From: Pseudomonas sp. ATCC PTA-122608
GTDB lineage: Bacteria > Pseudomonadota > Gammaproteobacteria > Pseudomonadales > Pseudomonadaceae
Reading direction: 5' to 3'
Assembly: GCF_001952855.1 (NCBI RefSeq)
Contig: NZ_LPNO01000009.1
Location: 19,720 to 83,719 of the forward strand
DNA: 64,000 nt
Under the pieces are notes generated by a model, which was given only the letters and a program-made list of their open reading frames with translations, was not told where the DNA came from and ran no database searches. Both the position numbers and the translations under genes were made by a program. This document shows, one piece after another, positions 55,273 through 63,898 of this stretch; the first letter of the stretch is position 1, and each line of letters opens with the position of its first letter.

Positions 55273-56844
55273 ATGACTCTGACGGGCACCATGCTGATTG
55301 GTCAGCACTCCATTCCAGGCAGCCGCGAGGCAATCCGGGCGATCAATCCGGCCACCGATATTGCGCTGGAACCCGCCTACGCCGGCGGCACCGCCGAGCA
55401 TGTCGAACAAGCCTGTGCGTTGGCATGGAGCGCCTTCGATAGCTACCGCGAAACGCCGTTGGCGGCTCGCGCCGAATTCCTTGAAAGCATTGCCAACGAA
55501 ATCGAAGCCCTGGGCGATGAGCTGATTGAACGGGCGATGGCCGAGACCGGCCTGCCCCGCCCACGCATCCAGGGCGAGCGCGGGCGCACCTGTCACCAAT
55601 TACGCACCTTCGCCCGCACGGTGCGCGCGGGTGAATGGCTGGATGTGCGGGTTGATTCCGCTCAGCCGGATCGCCAGCCCCTGCCCCGCTCTGATCTGCG
55701 TCAGCGCCAGGTACCTTTGGGACCAGTGGCGGTGTTCGGCGCGAGTAATTTTCCCCTGGCATTCTCAGTGGCCGGCGGTGATACCGCTTCGGCACTGGCG
55801 GCCGGTTGCCCGGTGATCGTGAAGGCACACGGTGCGCATCCTGGCACCAGCGAACTGGTGGGCCGCGCGGTGGCCAAGGCCGTTCAGCAATGTGGTCTGC
55901 CTGACGGTGTGTTTTCGCTGTTGTACGGCTCGGGCCGCGAAGTCGGGATCGCGCTGGTGTGCGATCCACGCATCAAGGCCGTGGGTTTCACCGGCTCGCG
56001 CAGCGGTGGCATCGCCTTGTGCCAGGCGGCCCAGGCACGTCCCGAGCCGATTCCGGTGTATGCGGAGATGAGTTCGATCAATCCGGTCTACCTGTTTCCC
56101 GCCGCGTTGAGCGCGCGCAGTGAAGCATTGGCGCAAGGGTTTGTCGCGTCCCTGACCCAAGGCGCCGGCCAGTTCTGCACCAATCCCGGACTGGTGATTG
56201 CCGTTGCGGGGCAGGCGCTGGACCACTTCATCGACAACGCCGCCAATCTGCTTCAGCGCAGCGCTGCCCAGGTCATGCTTACACCGGGAATCTTCAAGGC
56301 TTATGACGACGGTGTCAGCGCCCTGGCCAAGCATGCTCATGTCGCGGGCAAAGGGTTGGCGGCACAAGGCCCGAACCAGGGCCAGGCCCACCTGTTCGTG
56401 ACCCACGCACAAGATTTTCTCGCCAACCACAGCTTACAGGCCGAGATATTCGGCGCCGCCTCCTTGATCGTGCAATGCGCCAACGCCGATGAAGTCCGCC
56501 AGGTCAGTGAACACCTGGAAGGCCAGTTGACCGCCACCTTGCATCTGGATGACGACGATCTGCAAACCGCCCACGCGCTGCTGCCGACCCTGGAACGCAA
56601 GGCCGGTCGCCTGCTCGTCAACGGCTGGCCGACCGGCGTGGAAGTGTGTGATGCGATGGTGCATGGCGGGCCTTTCCCGGCAACGTCAGACTCGCGCACC
56701 ACCTCGGTGGGCACGGCCGCGATCCTGCGATTCCTGCGGCCGGTGTGCTACCAGGACTTCCCGGATGGCTTGCTGCCGACGGCGCTGCAACACGGCAATC
56801 CATTGCTGCTGCGGCGCCTGCTCGACGGTCAGAGAGAAGCCTAG
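55273..56844 (+). CDS. Alpha-ketoglutaric semialdehyde dehydrogenase
   Basis: A 523-residue aldehyde dehydrogenase of the long AldH/KGSADH type. The Asn of the active site is in [11 protein letters not shown], the nucleophile Cys is in [11 protein letters not shown], and the Glu lies in [10 protein letters not shown]. It oxidises alpha-ketoglutarate semialdehyde to alpha-ketoglutarate, the last step of hydroxyproline use. ATG at 55273 is preceded by CTCAGGACTACGCC. It ends 3 bp before the flavin oxidase. Confidence 0.92.
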   Translation: MTLTGTMLIGQHSIPGSREAIRAINPATDIALEPAYAGGTAEHVEQACALAWSAFDSYRETPLAARAEFLESIANEIEALGDELIERAMAETGLPRPRIQGERGRTCHQLRTFARTVRAGEWLDVRVDSAQPDRQPLPRSDLRQRQVPLGPVAVFGASNFPLAFSVAGGDTASALAAGCPVIVKAHGAHPGTSELVGRAVAKAVQQCGLPDGVFSLLYGSGREVGIALVCDPRIKAVGFTGSRSGGIALCQAAQARPEPIPVYAEMSSINPVYLFPAALSARSEALAQGFVASLTQGAGQFCTNPGLVIAVAGQALDHFIDNAANLLQRSAAQVMLTPGIFKAYDDGVSALAKHAHVAGKGLAAQGPNQGQAHLFVTHAQDFLANHSLQAEIFGAASLIVQCANADEVRQVSEHLEGQLTATLHLDDDDLQTAHALLPTLERKAGRLLVNGWPTGVEVCDAMVHGGPFPATSDSRTTSVGTAAILRFLRPVCYQDFPDGLLPTALQHGNPLLLRRLLDGQREA

Positions 56845-56847
56845 GCC

Positions 56848-58107
56848 ATGACCGATAACGTCATTCCAGACATCGCCGTGGTCGGGGCCGGGATCATCGG
56901 CGTCGCCTGCGCATTGCAACTGGCACGCCAGGGGCGGCGAGTGGTGGTCATCGACCAACAGCAACCCGGCCACGGGGCTTCGTTCGGCAACGCCGGTCAC
57001 CTGGCGACCGAGCAAGTGTTTCCCATCGCGGATGCGTCGATCCTTAGCCGCTTGCCGGCCATGCTCATGGACCCGATGGGCCCGCTACGCCTGGACTGGA
57101 AATACCTGCCGCGCGCCCTGCCATGGTTTACCCGGCTGCTGTTGAATCTGCGTTCGGCGCCATTCCAGCGTACCGTCGCCGGCATCCGCGCGCTGAATGA
57201 AAGCAGCTTGGGCGCCTGGCACCGTCTGCTGGAAAGTATCGACCGTACCGAACTGATGCGCGAAGACGGCTCATTGCTGATCTTCGAGCGCCCCGACTCC
57301 CGTCAGGCCATGGACGCCTTGCAGGCACGCATGCGCCAGCAAGCAGTGCCGGTGGATTACTGGCAGGCCAGTGCGGTACAGGAGGTGGCGCCGCAACTCA
57401 GCGAAGGAATTCAGGGCGGGTTGTTCTTTCCCCGCACCGGGCATTTTCTCGATCCTTACCGGGTGGTTTGCGAACTGGTGGAAGCGGCCAAGGCCTGTGG
57501 TGTGCAATTTCTCAAGCAACCGGTTTTGGGTGGGCAGTTGGGCGAGCATGGTGTTTCGCTGAGGACTGACCAAGGCGTGGTCGCGGCGCGTCAGGTGTTG
57601 ATCGCCTGCGGTGCGCATTCGGCCAAATTGACCGCCGAACTGACCGGCAAAAAGATCCCGCTGGATACAGAGCGCGGCTATCACTTGATGCTGCCCAATG
57701 AGCATGGGCGGCTACCGTTCGCCGTCACGTCACTGGAGCGCAAGTTCATCATGACGCCCATGGATGGAGGATTGCGGCTGGCAGGTACCGTCGAGTTTGC
57801 AGGCCTCGATCGCCCGCCGAACATGGAGCGCGCGTGGCGGTTACACCGGCTGAGCCAGGGTTTGTTTCGTCGTGATTTGAGTGCTGAGGACGCGACGCCA
57901 TGGATGGGGTTTCGCCCTTCCCTGCCGGACTCGCTGCCGATTATCGACAAGCTGTGCGATGGCAAGGTCTTGCTTGCGTTTGGGCATCAGCATCTGGGGC
58001 TGACGCAGGCGGCGGTGACGGCGGAGTTGATTGGCCAACTGGTGTCGCCTGGGTCCTGCAGCCACGGCTTGCCGGCGCTGGAACCCTATCGGCTGAGTCG
58101 TTTCTGA
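56848..58107 (+). CDS. D-hydroxyproline oxidase/dehydrogenase, single-subunit DadA-like
   Basis: A 419-residue DAO-fold flavoprotein. The FAD motif is AVVGAGIIGVACALQLARQG, and the C-terminal FGHQHLGLTQAAVTA segment resembles DadA-type D-amino acid dehydrogenases. It oxidises cis-4-hydroxy-D-proline to 1-pyrroline-4-hydroxy-2-carboxylate. Pseudomonads carry either a three-subunit or this single-subunit enzyme; this cluster uses the latter. It is the last gene, closing the pathway. Confidence 0.9.
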   Translation: MTDNVIPDIAVVGAGIIGVACALQLARQGRRVVVIDQQQPGHGASFGNAGHLATEQVFPIADASILSRLPAMLMDPMGPLRLDWKYLPRALPWFTRLLLNLRSAPFQRTVAGIRALNESSLGAWHRLLESIDRTELMREDGSLLIFERPDSRQAMDALQARMRQQAVPVDYWQASAVQEVAPQLSEGIQGGLFFPRTGHFLDPYRVVCELVEAAKACGVQFLKQPVLGGQLGEHGVSLRTDQGVVAARQVLIACGAHSAKLTAELTGKKIPLDTERGYHLMLPNEHGRLPFAVTSLERKFIMTPMDGGLRLAGTVEFAGLDRPPNMERAWRLHRLSQGLFRRDLSAEDATPWMGFRPSLPDSLPIIDKLCDGKVLLAFGHQHLGLTQAAVTAELIGQLVSPGSCSHGLPALEPYRLSRF

Positions 58108-58152
58108 AAGGAGCGGCACCCAAATTCGGGGCCGCCCGTCTGTTGGTGCTAC

Positions 58153-59244
58153 TTAGCGATAACGTTCCAGCCAGTGCGCGTAAGGCGCGGGCAAGGTCCA
58201 GGAAGACTTATCGACCCCCAGTTCCTTGGCCGCAAAGTACGCCCAATGTGGATCGGCCAAATGGGCGCGCCCTACCGATACCAGGTCAAGTTGCCCGGCC
58301 TGCAACGCACCTTCTGCCAGTTGCGGCGTACCAAAGCCCCAGGCGGAAGTCACCGGCAAACCGGCCTCGCGACGCACACGCTCGGCGATCGGCCCCATAA
58401 ATGCCGGGCCCCACGGAATGTTGGCATCGGGCGTGGAGAAACCGACGCTGACGCTCAGCAAGTCCAAGCCACCGGCCTTGAAACGACGGGCAAGCTCGAT
58501 GGATTCCGTCAGGGTCTGCTCGTCGCGACCGTCATATTCGATCACCCCAAAACGTGCGGTCAGTGGCAGGTTTTCTGGCCATACCTCGCGCACTGCGGCA
58601 AGGGTTTCCAACAGGAAACGGCTGCGGTTATCGAAGCTGCCACCGTAGGCATCGGTGCGTTGGTTGGAATGCTCGGAGAAAAAGCTCTGGCCCAGGTAAC
58701 CGTGGGCGAAATGCAGTTCGATCCATTCAAAACCGGCGTCACGGGCACGGCGAGCAGCATCGACGAAGTCCTGGCGAACCCGTGCGATGTCTTCCAGGGT
58801 CATGGCGCGAGGGACATTCGGCAGGTGTGCGCCAAAAGGGATGGCCGAGGGTGCAATGGTCTGCCAGGACCGGGCATCGGAAGCCGGGATATGGTCATCC
58901 CCTTCCCACGGACGATTGGAACTGGCCTTACGACCGGCGTGACCAATCTGGATGCCAGGAACCGAACCTGCGGCCTTGATGGCGTTGACCATGGGCACGA
59001 AGGCTTGCGCATGCGCGTCGCTCCAGATCCCCGCACAGCCAGGTGTGATGCGCCCTTCAGGCGCTACAGCGGTCGCCTCGACCACCACCAGACCCGCGCC
59101 GCCACGGGCCATACTGGCGAGGTGCACGTGGTGCCAGTCGTTGACCATGCCGTCGTCAGCCATGTACTGGCACATCGGCGGGATAGCGATCCGGTTGCGC
59201 AACGTCACGTCTTTCAGCTTGTAGGGTTCGAATAATGCAGCCAT
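58153..59244 (-). CDS. xenA: Xenobiotic reductase A-type old yellow enzyme
   Basis: A 363-residue NAD(P)H:flavin oxidoreductase starting MAALFEPYKLKDVTLRNRIA. The FMN-binding barrel has IPPMCQYMADDG (Cys near residue 25 tunes the flavin), RFGVIEYDGRDEQ and SVGRAHLADPHWAYFAAKEL. Length and N- and C-termini match XenA of P. putida closely. It reduces electrophilic alkenes and nitro compounds. Divergent from an ArsR-type gene with a palindrome between them, which suggests inducible expression. Confidence 0.92.
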   Translation of the reverse strand: MAALFEPYKLKDVTLRNRIAIPPMCQYMADDGMVNDWHHVHLASMARGGAGLVVVEATAVAPEGRITPGCAGIWSDAHAQAFVPMVNAIKAAGSVPGIQIGHAGRKASSNRPWEGDDHIPASDARSWQTIAPSAIPFGAHLPNVPRAMTLEDIARVRQDFVDAARRARDAGFEWIELHFAHGYLGQSFFSEHSNQRTDAYGGSFDNRSRFLLETLAAVREVWPENLPLTARFGVIEYDGRDEQTLTESIELARRFKAGGLDLLSVSVGFSTPDANIPWGPAFMGPIAERVRREAGLPVTSAWGFGTPQLAEGALQAGQLDLVSVGRAHLADPHWAYFAAKELGVDKSSWTLPAPYAHWLERYR

Positions 59245-59283
59245 GAAAAGTCTCCTGAAGCGAAGGTGGGGTAGTTTTCGATT

Positions 59284-59301
59284 GTTCGATGTTAATCGAA
59301 C
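59284..59301. promoter_or_regulatory. Palindromic operator between xenA and the ArsR-type gene
   Basis: GTTCGAT-GTTA-ATCGAAC is a perfect 7-bp inverted repeat, 40 bp before xenA and 38 bp before the regulator gene. It is well placed to control both promoters and is a candidate binding site for the ArsR-type protein. Confidence 0.7.
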
Positions 59302-59338
59302 TATGGTGTTAAGCGATAGCCCTGTTATCATTCGCTTC

Positions 59339-59638
59339 ATGCGAGCCTTCAAACACCCCAATGCCGAAGACCTGATTCTCGAACGCGTGCTCTACGCGTT
59401 AAGTGACCCTGTTCGGCTTGAAATCGTTCGCTGCCTGGCTGGCGTCACCGAGGCCACCTGCGGCGAGCTGGACGGCGGACGGCCGAAATCCAGCGTCTCC
59501 CATCACTTCCGGGTGTTAAGGGATGCGGGGCTTGTACACACCCGCAGTGTTGGCACGACCCATATGAACTCGTTGCGCACTGATGTAATGGACAGCCGGT
59601 TTCCGGGGCTGGTACAGGCGATCCTTTCCCAGCAGTGA
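59339..59638 (+). CDS. ArsR-family helix-turn-helix regulator
   Basis: A 99-residue winged-helix regulator with YALSDPVRLEIVRCLAG and the recognition helix PKSSVSHHFRVLRDAGLV. It lacks the CxC metal motif of ArsR/SmtB sensors, so it more likely senses an organic electrophile or redox change. ATG at 59339 gives a normal length. Divergence from xenA and a shared palindrome point to xenA as its target. Confidence 0.88.
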   Translation: MRAFKHPNAEDLILERVLYALSDPVRLEIVRCLAGVTEATCGELDGGRPKSSVSHHFRVLRDAGLVHTRSVGTTHMNSLRTDVMDSRFPGLVQAILSQQ

Positions 59639-59804
59639 GCATGCACGCTGCGGTGGCGCCTTTTCCTGCGCCGGCCAGCGTTACAGGCGAAATGTCTTGC
59701 GACGGTTTTGCACTACCAGCAGCGGCAGCCCGGTGATTATCGTGCATGACTTTACGGTTACGCGACGCCGGGAACCCGCCTTGAACAACACCCACTCCTT
59801 TTCC

Positions 59805-60986
59805 ATGCGCACGATGCTGCGAAGCGCCGCCTTTGCGATCATTGCCCTTCTATTTGCCAATAGCGCCATCGCCGAATCGGCCATGCCTTTGGGCCAGAAA
59901 TCGTTCGAGTCATATCGCCTCGATACCTTGCAATGGCTGCGGGAGCATCGCGACTTCCAGGGCAGCGACAGGGAAGCCGAACTCAACTGGAACGCGCCGC
60001 AGGAATGGCGCCCGGCGGGAACCCCCAAACGCGGGATCATTCTCGTGCACGGCCTGGGCGACTCTCCGTGGTCGTTCCACGATATCGGCAGCGCACTGGC
60101 TGCCCGCGGCTTCCTGGTGAGGACCGTGCTGCTTCCCGGCCACGGCACACAACCGGCCGACATGCTGCAAGTACGTATGGAAGACTGGCGCCGGGTGGTG
60201 GACGAACAGGCCGCGATACTTCGCGCAGAAGTGGGCGAGATTTACCTCGGCGGCTTCTCCACCGGTGCCAACCTGGTTCTCGACTACGCCTACAAACACG
60301 ACGACGTCGCCGGGCTGCTGCTGTTCTCCCCCGCTTTCCAGTCCAGCATGACCTACGACTGGCTGACACCCCTGATCAGTTGGGCACGCCCGTGGCTGCT
60401 GGCGCCAGACGCAAGCCGGCCACAACAGAGCCTGGTGCGCTACATGACCGTCCCCACCAATGGCTTCGCCCAGTTCTACCGCAGCAGCCGGCTGGCCCGC
60501 CAGGACCTGGAGCGTCGTCCCTACGACAAGCCGGTGTTCATTGCCGTCGCAGCCCACGACTCAGTGCTCGATACGAACTATGTGCTGGAGACCTTCCAAC
60601 AGCGCTTCAGTAACCCCCACAGCCGCTTGGCCTGGTACGGAACACTGCCGGAGAGCGCCTGGGACACACAGCGGGTGAAAGCGCGCACCGACTACGTGCC
60701 GGAACTGCGGATCAGCCAGTTCTCGCACATGGGGTTGCTGTTCTCACCCGACAACGCGCTCTACGGCGAACAGGGCAGCCTGCGGTTTTGCTGGAACGGC
60801 CAGACGGAAGACGCCACCCGCGCCTGCGAGCAAGGGTCAGAGGTGTGGTATTCGGACTGGGGTTATCGCGAGCCGGGCAAGATGCACGCGCGGTTGACGT
60901 TCAATCCGTACTTCAACTGGCAGCTTGGGCTGATTGGTGAGGTGCTGGGTAACCTGGCTCTGGCGAGCGAGAGCGTTGGACGCTGA
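59805..60986 (+). CDS. Exported alpha/beta hydrolase (S33/lysophospholipase-like)
   Basis: A 393-residue hydrolase with a signal peptide (SAAFAIIALLFANSAIA). The oxyanion segment is IILVHGLGDSPWSFHD, the nucleophile S152 is in LGGFSTGAN, and a late His occurs in QFSHMGLLF. ATG at 59805 is used because it directly precedes the signal peptide; earlier starts in frame would add an untypical N-terminus. Likely a periplasmic or outer-membrane esterase or lipase; substrate unknown. A terminator follows. Confidence 0.82.
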   Translation: MRTMLRSAAFAIIALLFANSAIAESAMPLGQKSFESYRLDTLQWLREHRDFQGSDREAELNWNAPQEWRPAGTPKRGIILVHGLGDSPWSFHDIGSALAARGFLVRTVLLPGHGTQPADMLQVRMEDWRRVVDEQAAILRAEVGEIYLGGFSTGANLVLDYAYKHDDVAGLLLFSPAFQSSMTYDWLTPLISWARPWLLAPDASRPQQSLVRYMTVPTNGFAQFYRSSRLARQDLERRPYDKPVFIAVAAHDSVLDTNYVLETFQQRFSNPHSRLAWYGTLPESAWDTQRVKARTDYVPELRISQFSHMGLLFSPDNALYGEQGSLRFCWNGQTEDATRACEQGSEVWYSDWGYREPGKMHARLTFNPYFNWQLGLIGEVLGNLALASESVGR

Positions 60987-61050
60987 AACCCTTTCACATT
61001 CCTTTCACAGATGAACACCTATGGTTTGCCTGCTCCTGGTGAAACCCTAA

Positions 61051-61079
61051 AGCCCGCGCCCCCATCGCGGGCTTTTCTT
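61051..61079 (+). terminator. Rho-independent terminator
   Basis: Stem AGCCCGCG/CGCGGGCT with a 7-nt loop, followed by TTTTCTTT. It ends the hydrolase gene. Confidence 0.85.
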
Positions 61080-61185
61080 TGCCTGTGATTTTAGTCAGGC
61101 AGCGCCAAAGCGGTACGCCTTCATAAATGGCATGCAACGGCGTTACCCTGACTGCTTTGCGCCCAGGCTAAGGATCAGCGCCAAC

Positions 61186-61728
61186 ATGCGAATTCAAAAA
61201 CCTCCTGCCGTGGACCATCTGGATATCTCCCTGCGACAACTGGAGCGATCAGATATTCCCGCGTGGTATGCCTACCTTTCACAAAGAGAAGTCATTCAAC
61301 ACACAAGCTGGGATTTGAAAAACGAGAATGACCTTTTGCCATTATTTGACGAACTGGACTCGCCCCGTCCTTCTTCAAACAGGCGTCTGGCTATCACTCA
61401 AGGGGCAGACCGCGAACTCATCGGCACAATCGGTTTTCACACGATTTCCGAAACGAACCGAAGCGCGGAGATAGCCTATGACCTCTCACCTGCTTACTGG
61501 GGCAAAGGCATTGCCAGCGCAGTGTGCGCTGCGATAACTCAGTGGGCATTCCTGGAATATGGTTTTGTGCGAGTACAAGGCACCGTTCTCGTGACGAACC
61601 CTCGCTCGGCCAACGTCCTGAAAAAATGCGGGTTTCAGTACGAGGGAACGCTGAGGTCATTCCGTATGGTGCGGGGCAGCCCCGGGGATTTTGAAATGTA
61701 CGCCCTCTTGAATACCAACCGAACCTGA
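61186..61728 (+). CDS. GNAT acetyltransferase, RimJ/RimL type
   Basis: A 180-residue GNAT domain with LRQLERSDIPAWYAYLSQRE, the acetyl-CoA loop YWGKGIASAVCAAI and the RimL-type ending VTNPRSANVLKKCGFQYEG. The base composition is lower in G and C than in the surrounding genes. ATG at 61186 follows CTAAGGATCAGCG. Targets are unknown. It is the last chromosomal gene before the tRNA-Val fragment that marks the edge of the inserted element. Confidence 0.87.
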   Translation: MRIQKPPAVDHLDISLRQLERSDIPAWYAYLSQREVIQHTSWDLKNENDLLPLFDELDSPRPSSNRRLAITQGADRELIGTIGFHTISETNRSAEIAYDLSPAYWGKGIASAVCAAITQWAFLEYGFVRVQGTVLVTNPRSANVLKKCGFQYEGTLRSFRMVRGSPGDFEMYALLNTNRT

Positions 61729-61775
61729 AAGGGTTGCCTGGTTTTTTGTAGAGGCATACCCAAACGATAGGCAAC

Positions 61776-61803
61776 AAAAAAGGGCCCACCTTTCGGTGAG
61801 CCC
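61776..61803 (-). terminator. Terminator downstream of the tRNA-Val fragment
   Basis: On the minus strand GGGCTCACC, GAAA and GGTGGGCCC form a hairpin with a GAAA tetraloop and one mismatch, followed by TTTTTTG. It is the normal terminator of the tRNA-Val gene and stayed with the displaced 3' half. Confidence 0.85.
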
Positions 61804-61834
61804 TTCTAGACCGCCCAGCAGAGCGGATTTTGTT

Positions 61835-61883
61835 TGGTAGGCGCGATTGGACTCGAACCAACGACCCCCACCATGTCAAGGTG
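61835..61883 (-). pseudogene. Displaced 3' half of tRNA-Val(GAC), attachment-site remnant
   Basis: On the minus strand the sequence from CACCTTGACATGGTGG through GGTTCGAGTCC to CGCGCCTACCA is the anticodon arm (loop TTGACAT, anticodon GAC), variable region, T-arm and acceptor 3' strand of tRNA-Val. The 5' half (acceptor 5' strand and D-arm) is absent; the upstream sequence is unrelated. Integrases that use tRNA genes leave exactly this product at one end of the insertion. Confidence 0.88.
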
Positions 61884-62094
61884 ACCCCGGAACATCAGTA
61901 ACCTGTTGATCCATATGTAAAAATACACCATTTCGGAGGGTGCCAAAGTCCACGTTTCATCCTATAAGAATCAATAACTTAGCGTTGTATATTCCTACAG
62001 TATCTCCCCCTTCCCGGCGTCCTGCCGACCGCACACCAACCCAAAACCCCTACAGCTCGTCGCCTCAAATCGCACAACCTTCAAACCTCGATTA

Positions 62095-62110
62095 CTGTAT
62101 GCGCATACAG
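62095..62110. promoter_or_regulatory. LexA (SOS) box at the edge of the prophage
   Basis: CTGTATGCGCATACAG is a perfect palindrome and matches CTGT-N8-ACAG. It lies 18 bp before the ATG of the 118-residue phage gene, the same spacing as the LexA box of the DUF1654 gene at 38221. Confidence 0.85.
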
Positions 62111-62128
62111 CATTCGGAAACACACCCC

Positions 62129-62485
62129 ATGAACGTCGATGAAGACACCTGCGAGTGGCTTGGATGCCCTACGCCCCTGGAAATGTACAAGCATCACGCG
62201 GCCATGCTCGAGGACGAGATAAGCGACCTACAGCGCCACCTGTCCAAGTCCAGGGCAAATATCGCTGGCCTGGTGCAAATGAATGATGCGCTGCTTGTTG
62301 CCAAAGCTCGGGCCGAGCGATCTCTGAAGGACGCTTTAGAAGGCATATCCGGGAAGAACCAAGAGACTGCTGAGACAGGGAGCTTTCGCCCTATCGACCT
62401 TATTACCGAGCAGCGCGACCATCTGTTCAGGGAGAATCAGCGGCTACTGCTGGAGTTGAGCGTGCTCAGGGGGCCACAGCCCTGA
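62129..62485 (+). CDS. Prophage protein with coiled coil, SOS-controlled, function unknown
   Basis: A 118-residue acidic protein. MNVDEDTCEWLGCPTPLEMY is followed by a likely coiled-coil segment (DEISDLQRHLSKSRANIAGL; then RAERSLKDALEG) and a second helical segment near ITEQRDHLFRENQRLLLELS. ATG at 62129 is used; another in-frame ATG at 62099 lies inside the LexA box, so it is not a likely start. The gene end overlaps Rz by 20 bp in convergent orientation. No domain is recognised. Confidence 0.7.
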   Translation: MNVDEDTCEWLGCPTPLEMYKHHAAMLEDEISDLQRHLSKSRANIAGLVQMNDALLVAKARAERSLKDALEGISGKNQETAETGSFRPIDLITEQRDHLFRENQRLLLELSVLRGPQP

Positions 62486-62984
62486 CGTACGCCTGGCAAG
62501 CCCGCAGCGCGATCACGGCGTTATCCCCGTCGTCGGTGATGGCGATAATTCGTTGCGCGTGCGCTGGGTCAAGTTGGGCTCGACGGCCTGCATGAACCAC
62601 GCCGACGGTGCCGGCGGTGGCAGGCACGTCGCAGCCACTGGCTGAATCCGTGGCGTCGAGAAGGACTGACAGCCGGACATCAGCAGTAGCAAGGCGGTCA
62701 CGCAGCAAAGCCTGGTTGCGCTGGGCATCGGATAATTCCTTGGAGTGTTGTTGGTCGGCGGCGGCCAGTTTCTGCTCGGTGGCCAGGCGCTTGTCTTGCT
62801 CTGCGCGGGCCTGAGCGGCCGCGGCATTCCCGATCGCGTCAAGGTCTGTCTGGAACTGGCCCGCCTGCTTTGCCAGCTTCCCGTCATACCGCCAGTCCTG
62901 CACCTGCCAAGTCACGCCGGCGGCGGTCGCCATCAGCACCAGGATCAGCACTGCCAAGCCGACCAGCTTCTGCACCGGCGTCAT
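62466..62984 (-). CDS. Rz-like spanin, inner-membrane subunit
   Basis: A 172-residue phage lysis protein. An N-terminal membrane anchor (LVGLAVLILVLMATAAGVTW) is followed by a long charged coiled coil (AAAAQARAEQDKRLATEQKL; AAADQQHSKELSDAQRNQAL) and a C-terminal domain ending CQAYVRAVAP. This is the Rz architecture. It overlaps the endolysin stop by 4 bp and contains the Rz1 gene in another frame. With Rz1 it disrupts the outer membrane at the end of lysis. Confidence 0.88.
   Translation of the reverse strand: MTPVQKLVGLAVLILVLMATAAGVTWQVQDWRYDGKLAKQAGQFQTDLDAIGNAAAAQARAEQDKRLATEQKLAAADQQHSKELSDAQRNQALLRDRLATADVRLSVLLDATDSASGCDVPATAGTVGVVHAGRRAQLDPAHAQRIIAITDDGDNAVIALRACQAYVRAVAP
62513..62728 (-). 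CDS. Rz1-like spanin lipoprotein, embedded in Rz in a second frame
   Basis: A 71-residue protein, MPSATRLCCVTALLLLMSGC at the start, with lipobox LMSGC (lipid Cys at residue 20) and a short Pro-rich mature part (STPRIQPVAATCLPPPAPSA). Both the small size and the proline content are typical of Rz1. It lies wholly within the Rz gene, in another frame on the same strand, as in lambda-type lysis cassettes. Confidence 0.85.
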   Translation of the reverse strand: MPSATRLCCVTALLLLMSGCQSFSTPRIQPVAATCLPPPAPSAWFMQAVEPNLTQRTRNELSPSPTTGITP

Positions 62985-63514
62985 GCCAGCACCTTCAGCG
63001 CCTTGTCGTACAGCGCCTGGCGGTCAGCCAGCCCGTTGGTGCCACCGTTGATGCGCTTGGTGATCTTCAGGAAATCGCTCTGGTCCGCCAGGGTGTTCAG
63101 TCCACGGGAGGACCAGAACCACGCCGCCGACATTGCCGCGTACTGCGGCTGCTCGAGCAGTTCCGGGCGATTGATCAGGTCCAGGCCCAGGGCCTCGCCG
63201 CACGCAGCATAGTTGGCCCGGCCGGTGACCTGGATCAGGCCACGGCCACGGTACCTGAAGCCATCGCCATTGACCTTATTGCCCAGATCGGCGCGGCCTT
63301 CGTACCCTGCCTGTTGCGGTGTGGGACCCCACAACTCTCTCAGCCAGCGGAACTGCCCCGACTCGTGCCCGACTTGGGCGATGAAGGCCGCAATGCGCAG
63401 TCGTGTGACGATTCCGTACTTGGCCATGGCCACGTTCAGCACAGGAACAAAAACGCCGGCTTGGCGGCCGGCGTTCGGGAGGATATGCAGCAGCTGCTGC
63501 TCGGTGATCGGCAT
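62981..63514 (-). CDS. Phage endolysin, glycoside hydrolase family 19 (chitinase-like)
   Basis: A 177-residue GH19-type lysozyme. The catalytic Glu is in FIAQVGHESGQFRWLRE, followed by the GRGLIQVTGRANYAACGEAL block and AAWFWSSRGLNTLAD. ATG at 63514 gives the family N-terminus MPITEQQLLHILPNAG; an earlier start would add an untypical extension. It cuts peptidoglycan, and transcription continues into Rz and Rz1. No holin gene is visible between it and the window end, so one may lie further right. Confidence 0.9.
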   Translation of the reverse strand: MPITEQQLLHILPNAGRQAGVFVPVLNVAMAKYGIVTRLRIAAFIAQVGHESGQFRWLRELWGPTPQQAGYEGRADLGNKVNGDGFRYRGRGLIQVTGRANYAACGEALGLDLINRPELLEQPQYAAMSAAWFWSSRGLNTLADQSDFLKITKRINGGTNGLADRQALYDKALKVLA

Positions 63515-63634
63515 GCTTTTCTCCAGGCGAAAAAAAGCCCAGCGCAAAGGCTGGGCTCTTTATAGAAACGAGTTATTTGGTTTTGAATACTGCAAGTATA
63601 TTATGCGTGCTATTCGAATTGTTGTTGTTTGGGC

Positions 63635-63898
63635 ATGCGGTTATTTGCCCGGATGATGACACCTCTACAAGACCCTGTGCACTTCCATCTAGACGCGCCT
63701 CAAGAGGGTGAGTGGTGGTGGCGACTCCTGAAATGCCTGACCTTGATGGCCACTGTTGGCATAGGCCACGCTTTATGTTTGAGTTTATCCCGGTTATTCC
63801 TAGCCGCAGCGATCCCAGTCCTTTGGCTATACTGCGAACAGCTGAAACGCTATCCGAATCAGCCCCTGAGTTCTGTATCCCTGTCCCGAGAAGTTTGA
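63635..63898 (+). CDS. Possible small membrane protein in the prophage
   Basis: An 87-residue frame with a hydrophobic stretch (CLTLMATVGIGHALCLSLSR, then LFLAAAIPVLWLYCEQL) that could form one or two membrane helices. Alternative ATGs are at 63653 and 63656 and no clear ribosome site is seen. Base composition is less GC-rich than the lysis genes. It could be a holin-like or superinfection-type phage protein, but it may also be a chance frame. Confidence 0.3.
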   Translation: MRLFARMMTPLQDPVHFHLDAPQEGEWWWRLLKCLTLMATVGIGHALCLSLSRLFLAAAIPVLWLYCEQLKRYPNQPLSSVSLSREV

